A stretch of 64,000 bases of DNA from positions 1 through 64,000 of the forward strand of contig NZ_VSTH01000041.1 of the NCBI RefSeq assembly GCF_008123965.1, given 5' to 3'. Made by a program: the position numbers and the translations under genes. The stretch is from Bradyrhizobium hipponense. Lineage in GTDB: Bacteria > Pseudomonadota > Alphaproteobacteria > Rhizobiales > Xanthobacteraceae. A model generated the notes under the pieces. It was given only the letters and a program-made list of their open reading frames with translations, was not told where the DNA came from and searched no databases. Position 1 is the stretch's first letter. Every line of letters starts with the position of its first letter. Positions 35,970 through 43,330 of the stretch are shown one piece after another.

Positions 35970-36194
35970 CCTTTGCTCCAAGGAACGATCAGATCGATAG
36001 TATCCGTTCAGTTCAGTCCGGCAAGCGAGCGGCGCTACGAAGCTTGGCTCATGTCCGGGTTGGGTCGGAAGCGGCAACGTTTGATGAAGCACGGGATGTC
36101 CGATTGCGCCCGCAACAGCCGCTCCGCGCGCTCATGAGCAGGCGCCCCGATCGGCTTACGCAAAGCTGACGGAAGCAAGGATACGCCGCGGAGC

Positions 36195-36260
36195 GTTTTT
36201 TCCTGGCTGACGCGCCCCCGAATGGTGCAAGAGAGCGCAGATCAGCCTGAGCCGCGTGCT
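36195..36260 (+). repeat. Diverged dispersed repeat, copy 1
   Basis: About 65 bases running from a T-run through CTGACGCGCCCCCGAATGG to GAGCCGCGTGCTG. By eye it matches 40708..40771 at roughly 85 percent, with small indels. No transposase or terminal repeat is visible. Confidence 0.55.
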
Positions 36261-36475
36261 GCGGGATGGGGTAGAGCGAGGCGTAGCCGATCATTTCTCC
36301 CGGCTGGACCGAGCGCACGACCAACATCGTCGTTCGGACCGGCTGTGCGCTCAGCTTCGCCGCGCTCTACCAGCTTGGGTGCTCAGCGTCGCCGCGCATG
36401 TCCGGTTCGGAGACGAAAGCGGCAGTGCCTCTTGCATTCCACCAGTCAACACTCCCCGCTTGTTGTGGACACTCC

Positions 36476-36505
36476 TGGTTGGCTTACACGAACCTGACAG
36501 GACGG
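36476..36505 (+). repeat. Short repeat TGGTTGGCTTACA, copy 1
   Basis: TGGTTGGCTTACACGAACCTGACA matches TGGTTGGCTTACATGGATCTGACA at about 37658, with weaker likeness to ATACATGAAACTGACA at about 40666. The translations share a WLAY-x-x-LT pattern, suggesting remnants of one ancestral element. Confidence 0.45.
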
Positions 36506-36885
36506 CGACCGGCCTTGCGATGCTTCCTCGTCAACTTCCTGGGGGAGAGACGTCCGGAATCTCGCGCCGGGAGAGATGCTTAGCGGTCACCGCGGCAGAG
36601 ATTCCCGATGTTGTTCGGGCGCGTGCGATTTGACGCCAACAATCTCAACGTGAGTGCGGTGCGTAGTTTTGCGGTGTTCCCTTTGCCGAACGGGAGGGCT
36701 ATCGGAATCCGGCAATCGGGCCGAAGTCGGGGCGGGCGTCAGGTATGCTTCACCGCCGTTCCGACTTCACGGTACTAAATACTGGACTCAACCAGTCCCG
36801 ACGGGAATTCAGCTTTCACCGAACACGGCGGTTCTCGATCTCTGATCGAGATGCCAAGGCGGCCGTTTCCCGTAGGGATTTGTCA

Positions 36886-37458
36886 ATGAGAATGGCAATT
36901 GAAATCTTGCAACTCCTGGTCCAATCGGCCGACAGTTGGCTCTTTGAAGGTAATCGTTCGGGTCTAAGCGATCGTGAATGGATGGCTTTACGCTTTCTCG
37001 CTCGTGCAAACAGGTTTTCGAGGACGCCGACTGCTCTCGCCAGCTTTCTGAGTACGAACCGCAGCGCCGCATCGCAGATTGTCGCCGTGCTCCAGAACAA
37101 AGGACTGGTGGTCCGCAAGCCATCTGCAGAGGACAAGCGCTCGATTGCGCTCTGCGTTACAGGCGAAGGCGAGACGTTGCTGGAGCGCGATCCGATAAAC
37201 GCCTTGCGAGATCAGATTGTGGCACTGGAGGTCCCCGATCGGTCTCAGCTGCGCGATACGCTTCGCCGTGTTCTGATTGGACTCGATGTTGCCGAGCGTC
37301 GCTACCATCCTGGCGTTTGCAGTCAATGTATGTTTCTGGTCGAAAGCGGAGAGGGGAAGGATCATCATTTCAAGTGTCGGCTCTTTCGGAAATCCATAGA
37401 CCAAAAAGAGATGACCTTGCTTTGCACCTATTTCGAGGGGCGGAGCGGAAAAGGCTAG
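36886..37458 (+). CDS. MarR-type regulator with four-cysteine C-terminal tail
   Basis: A 190-residue winged-helix protein. The MarR-like DNA-binding core covers about residues 30-105 (LSDREWMALRFLARA, then SFLSTNRSAASQIVAVLQNKGLVVRKPS, wing EDKRSIALCVT). Unusually, the C-terminus adds C145-x2-C148-x15-C164-x15-C180 with nearby His160/161, spacing suited to zinc or an iron-sulfur cluster. The ATG at 36886 has AGGGA eight bases upstream; the frame is open further up but not family-like. It stands alone in a decayed region. A redox or metal sensor role is inferred; the target is unknown. Confidence 0.75.
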   Translation: MRMAIEILQLLVQSADSWLFEGNRSGLSDREWMALRFLARANRFSRTPTALASFLSTNRSAASQIVAVLQNKGLVVRKPSAEDKRSIALCVTGEGETLLERDPINALRDQIVALEVPDRSQLRDTLRRVLIGLDVAERRYHPGVCSQCMFLVESGEGKDHHFKCRLFRKSIDQKEMTLLCTYFEGRSGKG

Positions 37459-37654
37459 CGGCTCAATGCTGATGAGCCTGAGTGCTTGCGTCACTGTCGA
37501 CGTCACGGCTGCGAACTATTCAGCGGGAACGATTTGCTGAATTTGATCTTGCGTCGGTGCACCGGAGATCCGCTCCGGGTCAGAAATGGGAATGTTCGAT
37601 CGAGCGCGGAGTTCTGCCTGCACCGAACGGCCGCCTCCCGACCTTATGAGTGCA

Positions 37655-37740
37655 CGTCTGGTTGGCTTACATGGATCTGACAAATGCGATCGGCCTGCCA
37701 GGCGTCTTTTCGCTGGCCGGGGAAAACGCAAGAAGTTGGC
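37655..37740 (+). repeat. Diverged dispersed repeat, copy 2
   Basis: Begins TGGTTGGCTTACATGGATCT and includes TTTTCGCTGGCCGGGGAAAA, which resembles TTTTTTCGCTGGCCGACGCG at about 40708. It links the 36.5 kb and 40.7 kb fragments as parts of the same family. Confidence 0.45.
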
Positions 37741-37987
37741 GGGGCCGTGATGGATTGATCCGCACGGCGTTCAGATGCTTAACCGGCTTTCGAAATTCTG
37801 CGCATTCGTTTAGATATTCCTTGGTGACGTCAACGAGCGATACCCCAATTGAATCGTCGTCGATCTCAATCGCTTTAATCGTACGACGAGAGTTCAAGAG
37901 AACGATATTGCAAGAAGTATTGGTCCAAGCGCGATATTCATCGCCATATTTGAGACTCTCGCCTCGAGAAAGGGTGTCCTGAAGGTT
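37667..37987 (-). pseudogene. Orphan open frame, probable gene remnant
   Basis: An open frame of about 106 codons bounded by stops, without an ATG in a good position (TTG at 37897 is the first alternative). The first two thirds read like a genuine protein, with LKYGDEYRAW and AIEIDDDSIGVSLVDVTKEY, while the last third falls in the repeat sequence of copy 2. I do not recognise a family. It is probably the decayed 3' part of a gene interrupted by repeat sequence. Confidence 0.3.
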
Positions 37988-38133
37988 TCAGTCTAGCGCT
38001 TCGCAGGTGCTAAATCCATTTCCCTTCAGCGCTGCTCGTCGGCTCCTATCAAGGGCGAGCGGGAGCGAACCTCATCCTAGACTTTTACTGTGAACGGGAA
38101 CATGCTGCCCTCTCCAATCGGGGAGGGTGTGGG

Positions 38134-38793
38134 ATGGTTGGAGATAAGGCTACTGAGGAGCTGGCCAAGCTTGGAAATCGTTCCCTTGAATCGATAGACA
38201 AGGTCGGGTCGTGGCTGGATGGAGTATTCGGGGAAGGCTTCCGTGAAGTCGGACATGCCTTTGCCGACAGCATGGCGGGCTTCCGTATAAGAAACCGTCT
38301 CCGCGTGATCGAGAAGACGCAGAAGGCGATAGATTTGGCGGGATTGGTAGGGCACACGCGACCTCTACCTGGTCGACTGACTGGGCCAATTATGGATGCG
38401 ATCGGGGACGAGAGCGACGAAACTCTACAGGATGTTTGGGCGGCCTATCTGGCGTTCAGTGTTAACCCAAAGAACCCGAGCGCTGATAAGTTGCTCATCG
38501 ACGTGATCCGAAGATTGGAGCCGCAGGACTGGCCAATACTACGGAAATTATTTCGTTCCGATCCGAAGCAATTGCTTCCCGACGACTTGGGCGCAGCCGC
38601 GAATGATTTGGAAGTCACTATGGATCGGCTGACTGCTCTTGGGCTTCTTCAATATGACGATCCAAAGTCAACGTTTTTGGTCGATGGTAATCATTTCGCC
38701 GGGACGGTTAGCGTGAAGATCGGCGATGGTCGTTATTATGAGACAAAGCTTCTCCGACGACTGAAAGGCGAAACCGAAGAAGCATGGAAGTGA
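38134..38793 (+). CDS. DUF4393 (Abi-alpha-like) protein
   Basis: A 219-residue cytoplasmic protein. The middle, from about IEKTQKAIDLAGL through DESDETLQDVWAAYLAFSV to VIRRLEPQDWPILRKLF, follows the DUF4393/Abi-alpha pattern, where a helical domain ends in LxpxDxxxL-type repeats. Members are found near phage-resistance genes, but the mechanism is not established. Glycine/aromatic-rich helices at residues 15-45 may contact membrane. Codon use is less GC-biased than in core genes, suggesting transfer. It overlaps a 50-residue membrane ORF at 38784 by ten bases, hinting at a two-gene unit. Domain assignment is by pattern only. Confidence 0.65.
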   Translation: MVGDKATEELAKLGNRSLESIDKVGSWLDGVFGEGFREVGHAFADSMAGFRIRNRLRVIEKTQKAIDLAGLVGHTRPLPGRLTGPIMDAIGDESDETLQDVWAAYLAFSVNPKNPSADKLLIDVIRRLEPQDWPILRKLFRSDPKQLLPDDLGAAANDLEVTMDRLTALGLLQYDDPKSTFLVDGNHFAGTVSVKIGDGRYYETKLLRRLKGETEEAWK

Positions 38794-38936
38794 GTGCTGA
38801 CCTCATGTTCGCGCTGGACTTCTTAGATGTTCTCGTCGGAAGCGTCTTGCTTCTTTCGCTGGCGCTCGCTAATGCGCCGAACCGTGAGGGAGTGGTGCTT
38901 ACCAACGCTATCCGACGATTTGTGACTGCATATTGA
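38784..38936 (+). CDS. Candidate small membrane protein overlapping DUF4393 gene
   Basis: A 50-residue open frame starting with ATG inside the last codons of the DUF4393 gene, so translation would be coupled. A hydrophobic stretch, about LMFALDFLDVLVGSVLLLSL, could span the membrane once and is followed by a basic tail (NAIRRFVTAY). GAAGAAGC precedes the ATG (GTG at 38790 is an alternative). No known family. Co-occurrence with an Abi-like gene would fit a membrane effector or immunity component, which is speculation. Confidence 0.4.
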   Translation: MEVSADLMFALDFLDVLVGSVLLLSLALANAPNREGVVLTNAIRRFVTAY

Positions 38937-39064
38937 CGTGAGCACCAAGGGTCACAGCCATCGGCTGGCGCACGCAGGCGGCGATGAACCCCATCGCGGC
39001 AACCCTTGAGGCGCTGATTACGAGCTTGGAGCTATAGCCCGTGAGCGCTTTCGGTTCAGAGGGA

Positions 39065-39952
39065 CTAGCGGCTTTTTCGAAGCAGCAGCGAGATCAATGA
39101 TTGCGGCAATTGCCCGGGCAACGTGTTGTTCGGAATGAAGGGGCTCCGCGTTCCATGCAGAAGATCCGTAACCAACCCATTGTCTCGCCAGAATTGCATC
39201 GCGACGCGGGTAATTCCTTCTGGCGTGAATACAAGTGGTTCAGACGGAGCGGTTTGCGGGAGCGGCCAGAACACCCGAACTCCGAGCGATTCTGCATAGG
39301 CTTTAGGATCGGGAAGAAGCGCAACCGGACCGCTGAGGACATGCGCGAAAGCGGCTTCAAGACAGATGGTCGTTGTCTGGTAGTTCGGCTGGAACTGCTG
39401 TGGTGGGGATTGTGTCTTTTCCGTCTCTAGCATTGCTGCTCGATGCCACATAGTGCCGGGGGCATTATCGGTCCGGCAACGACCTAGGCAAATGATCCAG
39501 TCGGGCGGCGGTGTTCCTGTCGACATGAGAAACTGCCGTTCGGCGAGAGGGATCGCCTGGGTCTTAAGGTCAGCGAATTCAAGGCACATAGTCACCATTG
39601 CCACCCATGCAGCAACTGACTTGATCGACGGCACGTCCAGTTTCGACCAGTCGTTCCGCATGAGTGAAGTCAACGGCTCCTTGGCTTGATTTTGCAGCCG
39701 AGACATCCACTCATTGTTGCAAGACTCGCAGACAAGCCTCAATTGTTGAGCGTGTGGGCTGCCGTTGCGGTTCATGCGCCCCTTGGCCATCGTCGGCACC
39801 GGTACGCCAGTGCTGTAGTCTGTAAACGATGTTAGATGCTCAGTGTTTCGAAATGCTGAGGGGAATTGATCTCTCATCCATTGGCCGAAGATGTGCTCGG
39901 CCGTTCGCCTAGCTGGTTTGTCAAAGATGCATTGCGCCTTGAACTGAGCCAT
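39065..39952 (-). CDS. HNH-nuclease-like protein, incomplete zinc site
   Basis: A 295-residue protein whose first 95 residues resemble a family with the pattern CxxC...EH...W...CxxCNNxWMS. Here E19-H20 (TAEHIFGQWM) and C75/C78 with NN (LVCESCNNEWMSRLQNQA) are present, but the first pair has C8 followed by Asp11 in place of the second cysteine, so the metal site may be incomplete. The remaining 200 residues are an unrecognised helical and mixed domain. It could be a nuclease in defence or a degenerate HNH protein. The small secreted peptide gene at 40105 lies just upstream on the same strand. Confidence 0.6.
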   Translation of the reverse strand: MAQFKAQCIFDKPARRTAEHIFGQWMRDQFPSAFRNTEHLTSFTDYSTGVPVPTMAKGRMNRNGSPHAQQLRLVCESCNNEWMSRLQNQAKEPLTSLMRNDWSKLDVPSIKSVAAWVAMVTMCLEFADLKTQAIPLAERQFLMSTGTPPPDWIICLGRCRTDNAPGTMWHRAAMLETEKTQSPPQQFQPNYQTTTICLEAAFAHVLSGPVALLPDPKAYAESLGVRVFWPLPQTAPSEPLVFTPEGITRVAMQFWRDNGLVTDLLHGTRSPFIPNNTLPGQLPQSLISLLLRKSR

Positions 39953-40104
39953 CTAGCGCCGCCCCCAGAACTTTGAAAATAGGAGGTTCGGGCACGGCAA
40001 ACGGCAGATGTCAATCGGGGGCTGCACCTGTAGGCGTCCACTCCCTTCAAGACAGCGGCGCGCATTGGAGCGCGCCGCACTTCACAAGTCATATGAGGGG
40101 TCGG

Positions 40105-40260
40105 CTAGCCACCAGCCCAGCGGCAGCTGCCGTTACTACACTGGCAAATAAGGGTCCGGCCGTCACTTGAGGTTTTTTGATCGCCCGCCTCGCAGGCGAA
40201 ACACGATACGGAAGAAATCAAAAGAGCCGTCAGAGCCACAACAACATGTAGCGCTCGCAT
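40105..40260 (-). CDS. Small secreted cysteine-rich peptide (51 aa)
   Basis: A 51-residue open frame with ribosome site GGGAG eight bases before ATG. Residues 1-22 form a signal peptide (MRALHVVVALTALLISS then VSCFA); the mature part of about 29 residues has C23, C39, C41 and C46 and ends CQCSNGSCRWAGG. Four cysteines allow two disulfides in the periplasm or outside. It lies 152 bases upstream of the HNH-like gene on the same strand. I do not recognise a family; a toxin, bacteriocin-like peptide or small envelope protein are possible. The short length lowers certainty, but signal, ribosome site and codon pattern agree. Confidence 0.6.
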   Translation of the reverse strand: MRALHVVVALTALLISSVSCFACEAGDQKTSSDGRTLICQCSNGSCRWAGG

Positions 40261-40799
40261 GCAAATAACTCCCATTTTTTGAGATCAATTGAGTGAGTAC
40301 GTCTTCTCTGGGTACGTCTTGCGAGGGCCTTGAAGGTCCCGCAATACCATTGTGGCCATATTGCAACCAAGAGTCGAGCCCTCTGCTCCTTCAGCGCAGC
40401 CCTCTATTCACAGGTACGCCAATTGCCCGACTTCTTCCGCGTCGAGGACGCCGCCGCGCGCGCCACTACCACGGACACGGCTAACATTGAGATCACTACT
40501 ATCCGCAGATTGTTGGCACCTTACTGCAACGATCCGCTGACCGGCTAACTCACTCCCTCAGGGGAAGTGCCCGTTCAGGGCGTGGTCTCCGCTGCAGCAA
40601 TGTCCGATCAAGCACGAGATTTCGGATTGACGACGCGACCGTGTGGGTGCCTCCCCATTTTGGCATACATGAAACTGACAAGGCACCAGAAGGTCAGCGG
40701 TTCTCATTTTTTCGCTGGCCGACGCGCCCCGAATGGTGGAAGAGAGCGAAGATGCGGCGCAAGCCGCGTGCTGATATCGAACCATCCGGCGGGACTACG
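40261..40799. other. Intergenic region with repeat, before two-component genes
   Basis: A 539-base gap. The left part gives only short open frames with mixed-quality translations. The right part (about 40665..40771) is a copy of the dispersed repeat seen at 36.2 and 37.7 kb and reaches to within 30 bases of the response-regulator start. No other gene is seen. Confidence 0.5.
40665..40771 (+). repeat. Diverged dispersed repeat, copy 3 (longest)
   Basis: Runs from ATACATGAAACTGACA through TTTTTTCGCTGGCCGACGCG to AAGCCGCGTGCTG. The second half matches 36195..36260 at about 85 percent by eye; the first half matches weakly the TGGTTGGCTTACA copies. It marks the right border of the accessory zone. 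Confidence 0.5.
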
Positions 40800-41474
40800 A
40801 TGCGTCTTCTGATCGTCGAGGACAATGCCGAACTGTCACGGCTGGTCGCCAGCGGGCTGGCGGCGGCCGGCTATGAGAGCGACATCGCGAGCAGCGCCGC
40901 CGAGGCGCGCGAGGCGGTGGGCAGCGTCAGTTACGCTGCGATGATCCTCGACCTCGGGCTGCCCGACGGCGACGGCCTCTCGGTACTGCGCGAGCAGCGC
41001 CGACAGAGCAATCCGCTGCCGGTGCTGGTGCTGACCGCGCGCGGCGGCGTGCAGGATCGCGTCAACGGCCTGCGCAGCGGTGCGGACGACTACCTCGCAA
41101 AGCCGTTCGCCATGGAGGAGCTGGTGGCGCGGCTGGAGGCGATCTTGCGCCGTCCGGGCCAGCTGCTCGGCCGCTCGCTCCATTTGGCCAATCTCGTCTA
41201 CGACACTGAAAGCCGTCAGATCTTCGTCGACGACCAGCCGCGCATCATCTCGGCGCGCGAGGCCTCGGTGCTGGAGATCCTGTTGCGGCGGCAGGGGCGT
41301 GTGGTGCCGAAGAAGAATGTCGAGGACCACATTTTCGGGCTCGAAGGCGAGGTCGCCTCGAACGCGGTGGAGGTCTATGTCTCGCGATTGCGCAAGCAGC
41401 TGGCCGAGCACGGCGCCAGGGTCGTGATCCATACCATTCGCGGCGTCGGCTATCTCATGGCCGAGGAGAAATAA
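40800..41474 (+). CDS. OmpR-family response regulator (TctD-like)
   Basis: A 224-residue response regulator. The receiver domain (1-120) has the acidic pair E7/D8, phospho-acceptor D51 in ILDLGLPDGDG, and the conserved lysine in YLAKPF. The C-terminal winged helix ends with SRLRKQLAEHGARVVIHTIRGVGYLMA-type sequence. The ATG at 40800 gives the standard MRLLIVEDN start; an open extension upstream reads through repeat DNA and is not real. It is followed after two bases by its sensor kinase. The pair resembles TctD/TctE and QseB/C-type systems; the signal is unknown. Confidence 0.93.
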   Translation: MRLLIVEDNAELSRLVASGLAAAGYESDIASSAAEAREAVGSVSYAAMILDLGLPDGDGLSVLREQRRQSNPLPVLVLTARGGVQDRVNGLRSGADDYLAKPFAMEELVARLEAILRRPGQLLGRSLHLANLVYDTESRQIFVDDQPRIISAREASVLEILLRRQGRVVPKKNVEDHIFGLEGEVASNAVEVYVSRLRKQLAEHGARVVIHTIRGVGYLMAEEK

Positions 41475-41476
41475 GC

Positions 41477-42937
41477 GTGGCCCAGGTCAGATCCCAGGTC
41501 AGATCCCATGTCGGATCCTATGCCGGGCTCTACGCGAGATCGCCGACGTTCAAATCGCTGATCTGGCGCATCGTGTTCCTGCACATCGTCGCGGTCGCGG
41601 TGGTCGCGATCTTCCTGCCGCTGGTGTTGTTCTGGCTGCTCAATTCGGAGATCGACCTGCTGCATCGCGATGCCATGCGTGCGCAGGCCGAAGTACTCGC
41701 CGAGCGCATCGTCGCGCAGCCGGACGGCACGCTGACGTTCAACCTGCCGGACAGCCTGCGAGGGCTTTATTCAGACGCTTACGGTCGTTATCGGTACGAC
41801 ATTCGCGATGCCGAAGGCCGGCTGCTGTTCTCCTCGCACCGGCGCGCCGGCGCTGCCGCAGCGGCGCCACTCTCCGAGACCATCTCCGGCGCCGGCGTCA
41901 CCCGGGACATCAGCGGCAAGACGGTGCGCATCCAGGTTGCCGAGGATCTCGCGCATCGCGATGTCATCATCGACGATATCGTCTCGAATTTCTTCCGGCG
42001 CGTGGGATGGATCACCATCCCGATCCTGCTGATCCTGCTCGCCACCGACATCATCATCTTCCGCCGCGCGATTGCGCCGCTGTGGAAGGCCTCGGAAGAG
42101 GCCAGCAATATCGGACCGGCCCGCACCGACATCCGCCTGCCGACGGAGCAGATCCCGCGCGAGATCATGCCGCTGGTCACCGCGGTCAACCAGGCGCTCG
42201 ATCGCCTGGACGGCGGCTTTCGGGTGCAGCGGCAGTTCACGGCCGATGCCGCGCATCAATTGCGCACGCCGCTTGCGATCCTGCGGACGCGGATCGAGAC
42301 GCTTCACGATGGTGCAGCGAAGCAGGCACTGCACGCCGATATCGAGGGCATGAGCCGGATCGTGGCTCAGCTCCTGGAGATTGCCGAGCTCGACACCTTG
42401 GTGCTCGACCCCGGCGAGACCGCTGACTTACGCGCCGTCTGCGCCGAGGTGGTCGGCGCGATCGCGCCGTTCGCGCTGGCCCGGCACAAGGACATCGCAC
42501 TCAAGGGCAGCGAGGTGCCCGTGATGATTCACGGCAATTCCGAGATGCTGCAGCGCGCGATCTTCAACCTCGCCGAAAACGCCATCAAGTTCACGGCGAA
42601 GGACACCTCCGTCGACGTCGAGGTACGGGACGACGGTTCGGTGCATGTGCGCGATTGCGGCCCGGGCATCGCGGAGGCCGAGCGCGAGCTGATCTTCCAG
42701 CGCTTCTGGCGCGCCGACCGCCAGCGCACCGACGGCGCCGGCCTGGGGCTGTCGATCGTGCGTGCCGTCGCGGACGATCATGCCGCCACAGTGGAGGTTG
42801 CGAACCTCGCGGGCGGCGGCGCGGAGTTCACGCTGCGGTTTCGGTTGGCGGAGGAAGCAATGGTCGCAGAGAAGGACCTGCCCGGCACTAACGCTGCACC
42901 CTCTTCCCTTGTGGCAGGGCGATCGCATATGGGCTGA
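41477..42937 (+). CDS. Sensor histidine kinase (TctE-like)
   Basis: A 486-residue two-helix membrane kinase with GTG start two bases after the regulator's stop. Helices are at about 35-60 and 180-200, flanking a periplasmic sensor domain of about 120 residues. The HisKA box has AAHQLRTPLAIL and the HATPase domain has NLAENAIKF, RDCGPGIAEAE and TDGAGLGLSIVR. The N-terminus carries three copies of a four-residue repeat encoded by 12-base direct repeats. The last dozen residues (SSLVAGRSHMG) are encoded by the arm of an intergenic palindrome, so the C-terminus was extended by repeat insertion. Confidence 0.93.
   Translation: MAQVRSQVRSHVGSYAGLYARSPTFKSLIWRIVFLHIVAVAVVAIFLPLVLFWLLNSEIDLLHRDAMRAQAEVLAERIVAQPDGTLTFNLPDSLRGLYSDAYGRYRYDIRDAEGRLLFSSHRRAGAAAAAPLSETISGAGVTRDISGKTVRIQVAEDLAHRDVIIDDIVSNFFRRVGWITIPILLILLATDIIIFRRAIAPLWKASEEASNIGPARTDIRLPTEQIPREIMPLVTAVNQALDRLDGGFRVQRQFTADAAHQLRTPLAILRTRIETLHDGAAKQALHADIEGMSRIVAQLLEIAELDTLVLDPGETADLRAVCAEVVGAIAPFALARHKDIALKGSEVPVMIHGNSEMLQRAIFNLAENAIKFTAKDTSVDVEVRDDGSVHVRDCGPGIAEAERELIFQRFWRADRQRTDGAGLGLSIVRAVADDHAATVEVANLAGGGAEFTLRFRLAEEAMVAEKDLPGTNAAPSSLVAGRSHMG
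41483..41518 (+). repeat. Three 12-base direct repeats at kinase start
   Basis: CAGGTCAGATCC twice in tandem, then CATGTCGGATCC with two changes, all in frame. They encode QVRS-QVRS-HVGS. Such in-frame repeats could expand or contract by slippage and alter the cytoplasmic N-terminus. Confidence 0.8.
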
Positions 42938-43146
42938 TCTTGTTCTGGCCGATCCTTCGAGACGCCCGCCTAGGGGCGGGCCCTCAGGATGAGGATGGAG
43001 TGCGCGGCAGCGGTTTCAACGGGCGCCGATCCCGCTCAGCCTCATCCTGAGGAGACCGCGGGAAGCGGTCGTCTCGAAGGACGAGGCGCGCGCTCAGGCC
43101 GCCCATAACGCCATATGCGATCGCCCTGCCCCTTGTGGGAGAGGGT
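42898..43146. repeat. Nested long inverted repeat
   Basis: Outer arms about 42899..42932 and 43111..43146 share a perfect 19-base core, GCAGGGCGATCGCATATGG and its complement. Inner arms, CCTTCGAGACG and CTCAGGATGAGG at 42953..42992, pair with CCTCATCCTGAG and CGTCTCGAAGG at 43040..43080. The class is common between genes in Bradyrhizobium and relatives. It could act as a terminator or RNA-stability element for the kinase transcript. Confidence 0.75.
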
Positions 43147-43330
43147 GGCTCGCCGCGATAGCGGCGAGACGGGTGAGGGGTCTCGCTCCGCGAGTCCCAC
43201 TCTCAATTGAGCGCTCGGAGAAGACTCCTTATCCGGCGCCATAGCCGATGCGAAGCATCGGCGTTCTTAAGAACGGCGGCCGAAGGCCGCCTATGCCACC
43301 TTCTCCCACAAGGGGAGAAGGAAGAAGGCG
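42938..43330. other. Repeat-filled intergenic gap
   Basis: The 393 bases consist mainly of the nested inverted repeat (to 43146) and a second element to 43322, in which GGGAGAGGGTGGCTCGCCGC near 43136 and CCTTCTCCCACAAGGGGAGA near 43300 are partial inverted partners. The gap separates convergent genes and holds no coding sequence. Confidence 0.65.

Larger units (their letters stand above)
35970..36885. other. Decayed intergenic region with repeats
   Basis: A 916-base region with no supportable gene. It contains a repeat fragment at about 36195..36260 that matches 40700..40770, and another at about 36476..36500 that matches 37655..37680. Open frames here are Arg/Ser-rich and without ribosome sites. 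It looks like accumulated degenerate repeat sequence. Confidence 0.5.
37459..38133. other. Accessory intergenic region
   Basis: A 675-base stretch. It contains a repeat copy (about 37655..37740), an orphan minus-strand open frame (37667..37987) and, near 38100, a short inverted element CCCTCTCCAATCGGGGAGGG typical of Bradyrhizobium-like intergenic repeats. No complete, confident gene is seen. Confidence 0.5.

Noticed and set aside
38937..39064. Plus-strand tail with MNPIAATLEALITSLEL
   Set aside because: Only 16 codons from the ATG, no ribosome site; probably a remnant or chance.
40330..40548. 72-codon plus-strand open frame before the response regulator
   Set aside because: Mixed-quality translation, no ribosome site and no family; the region appears to be decayed sequence.
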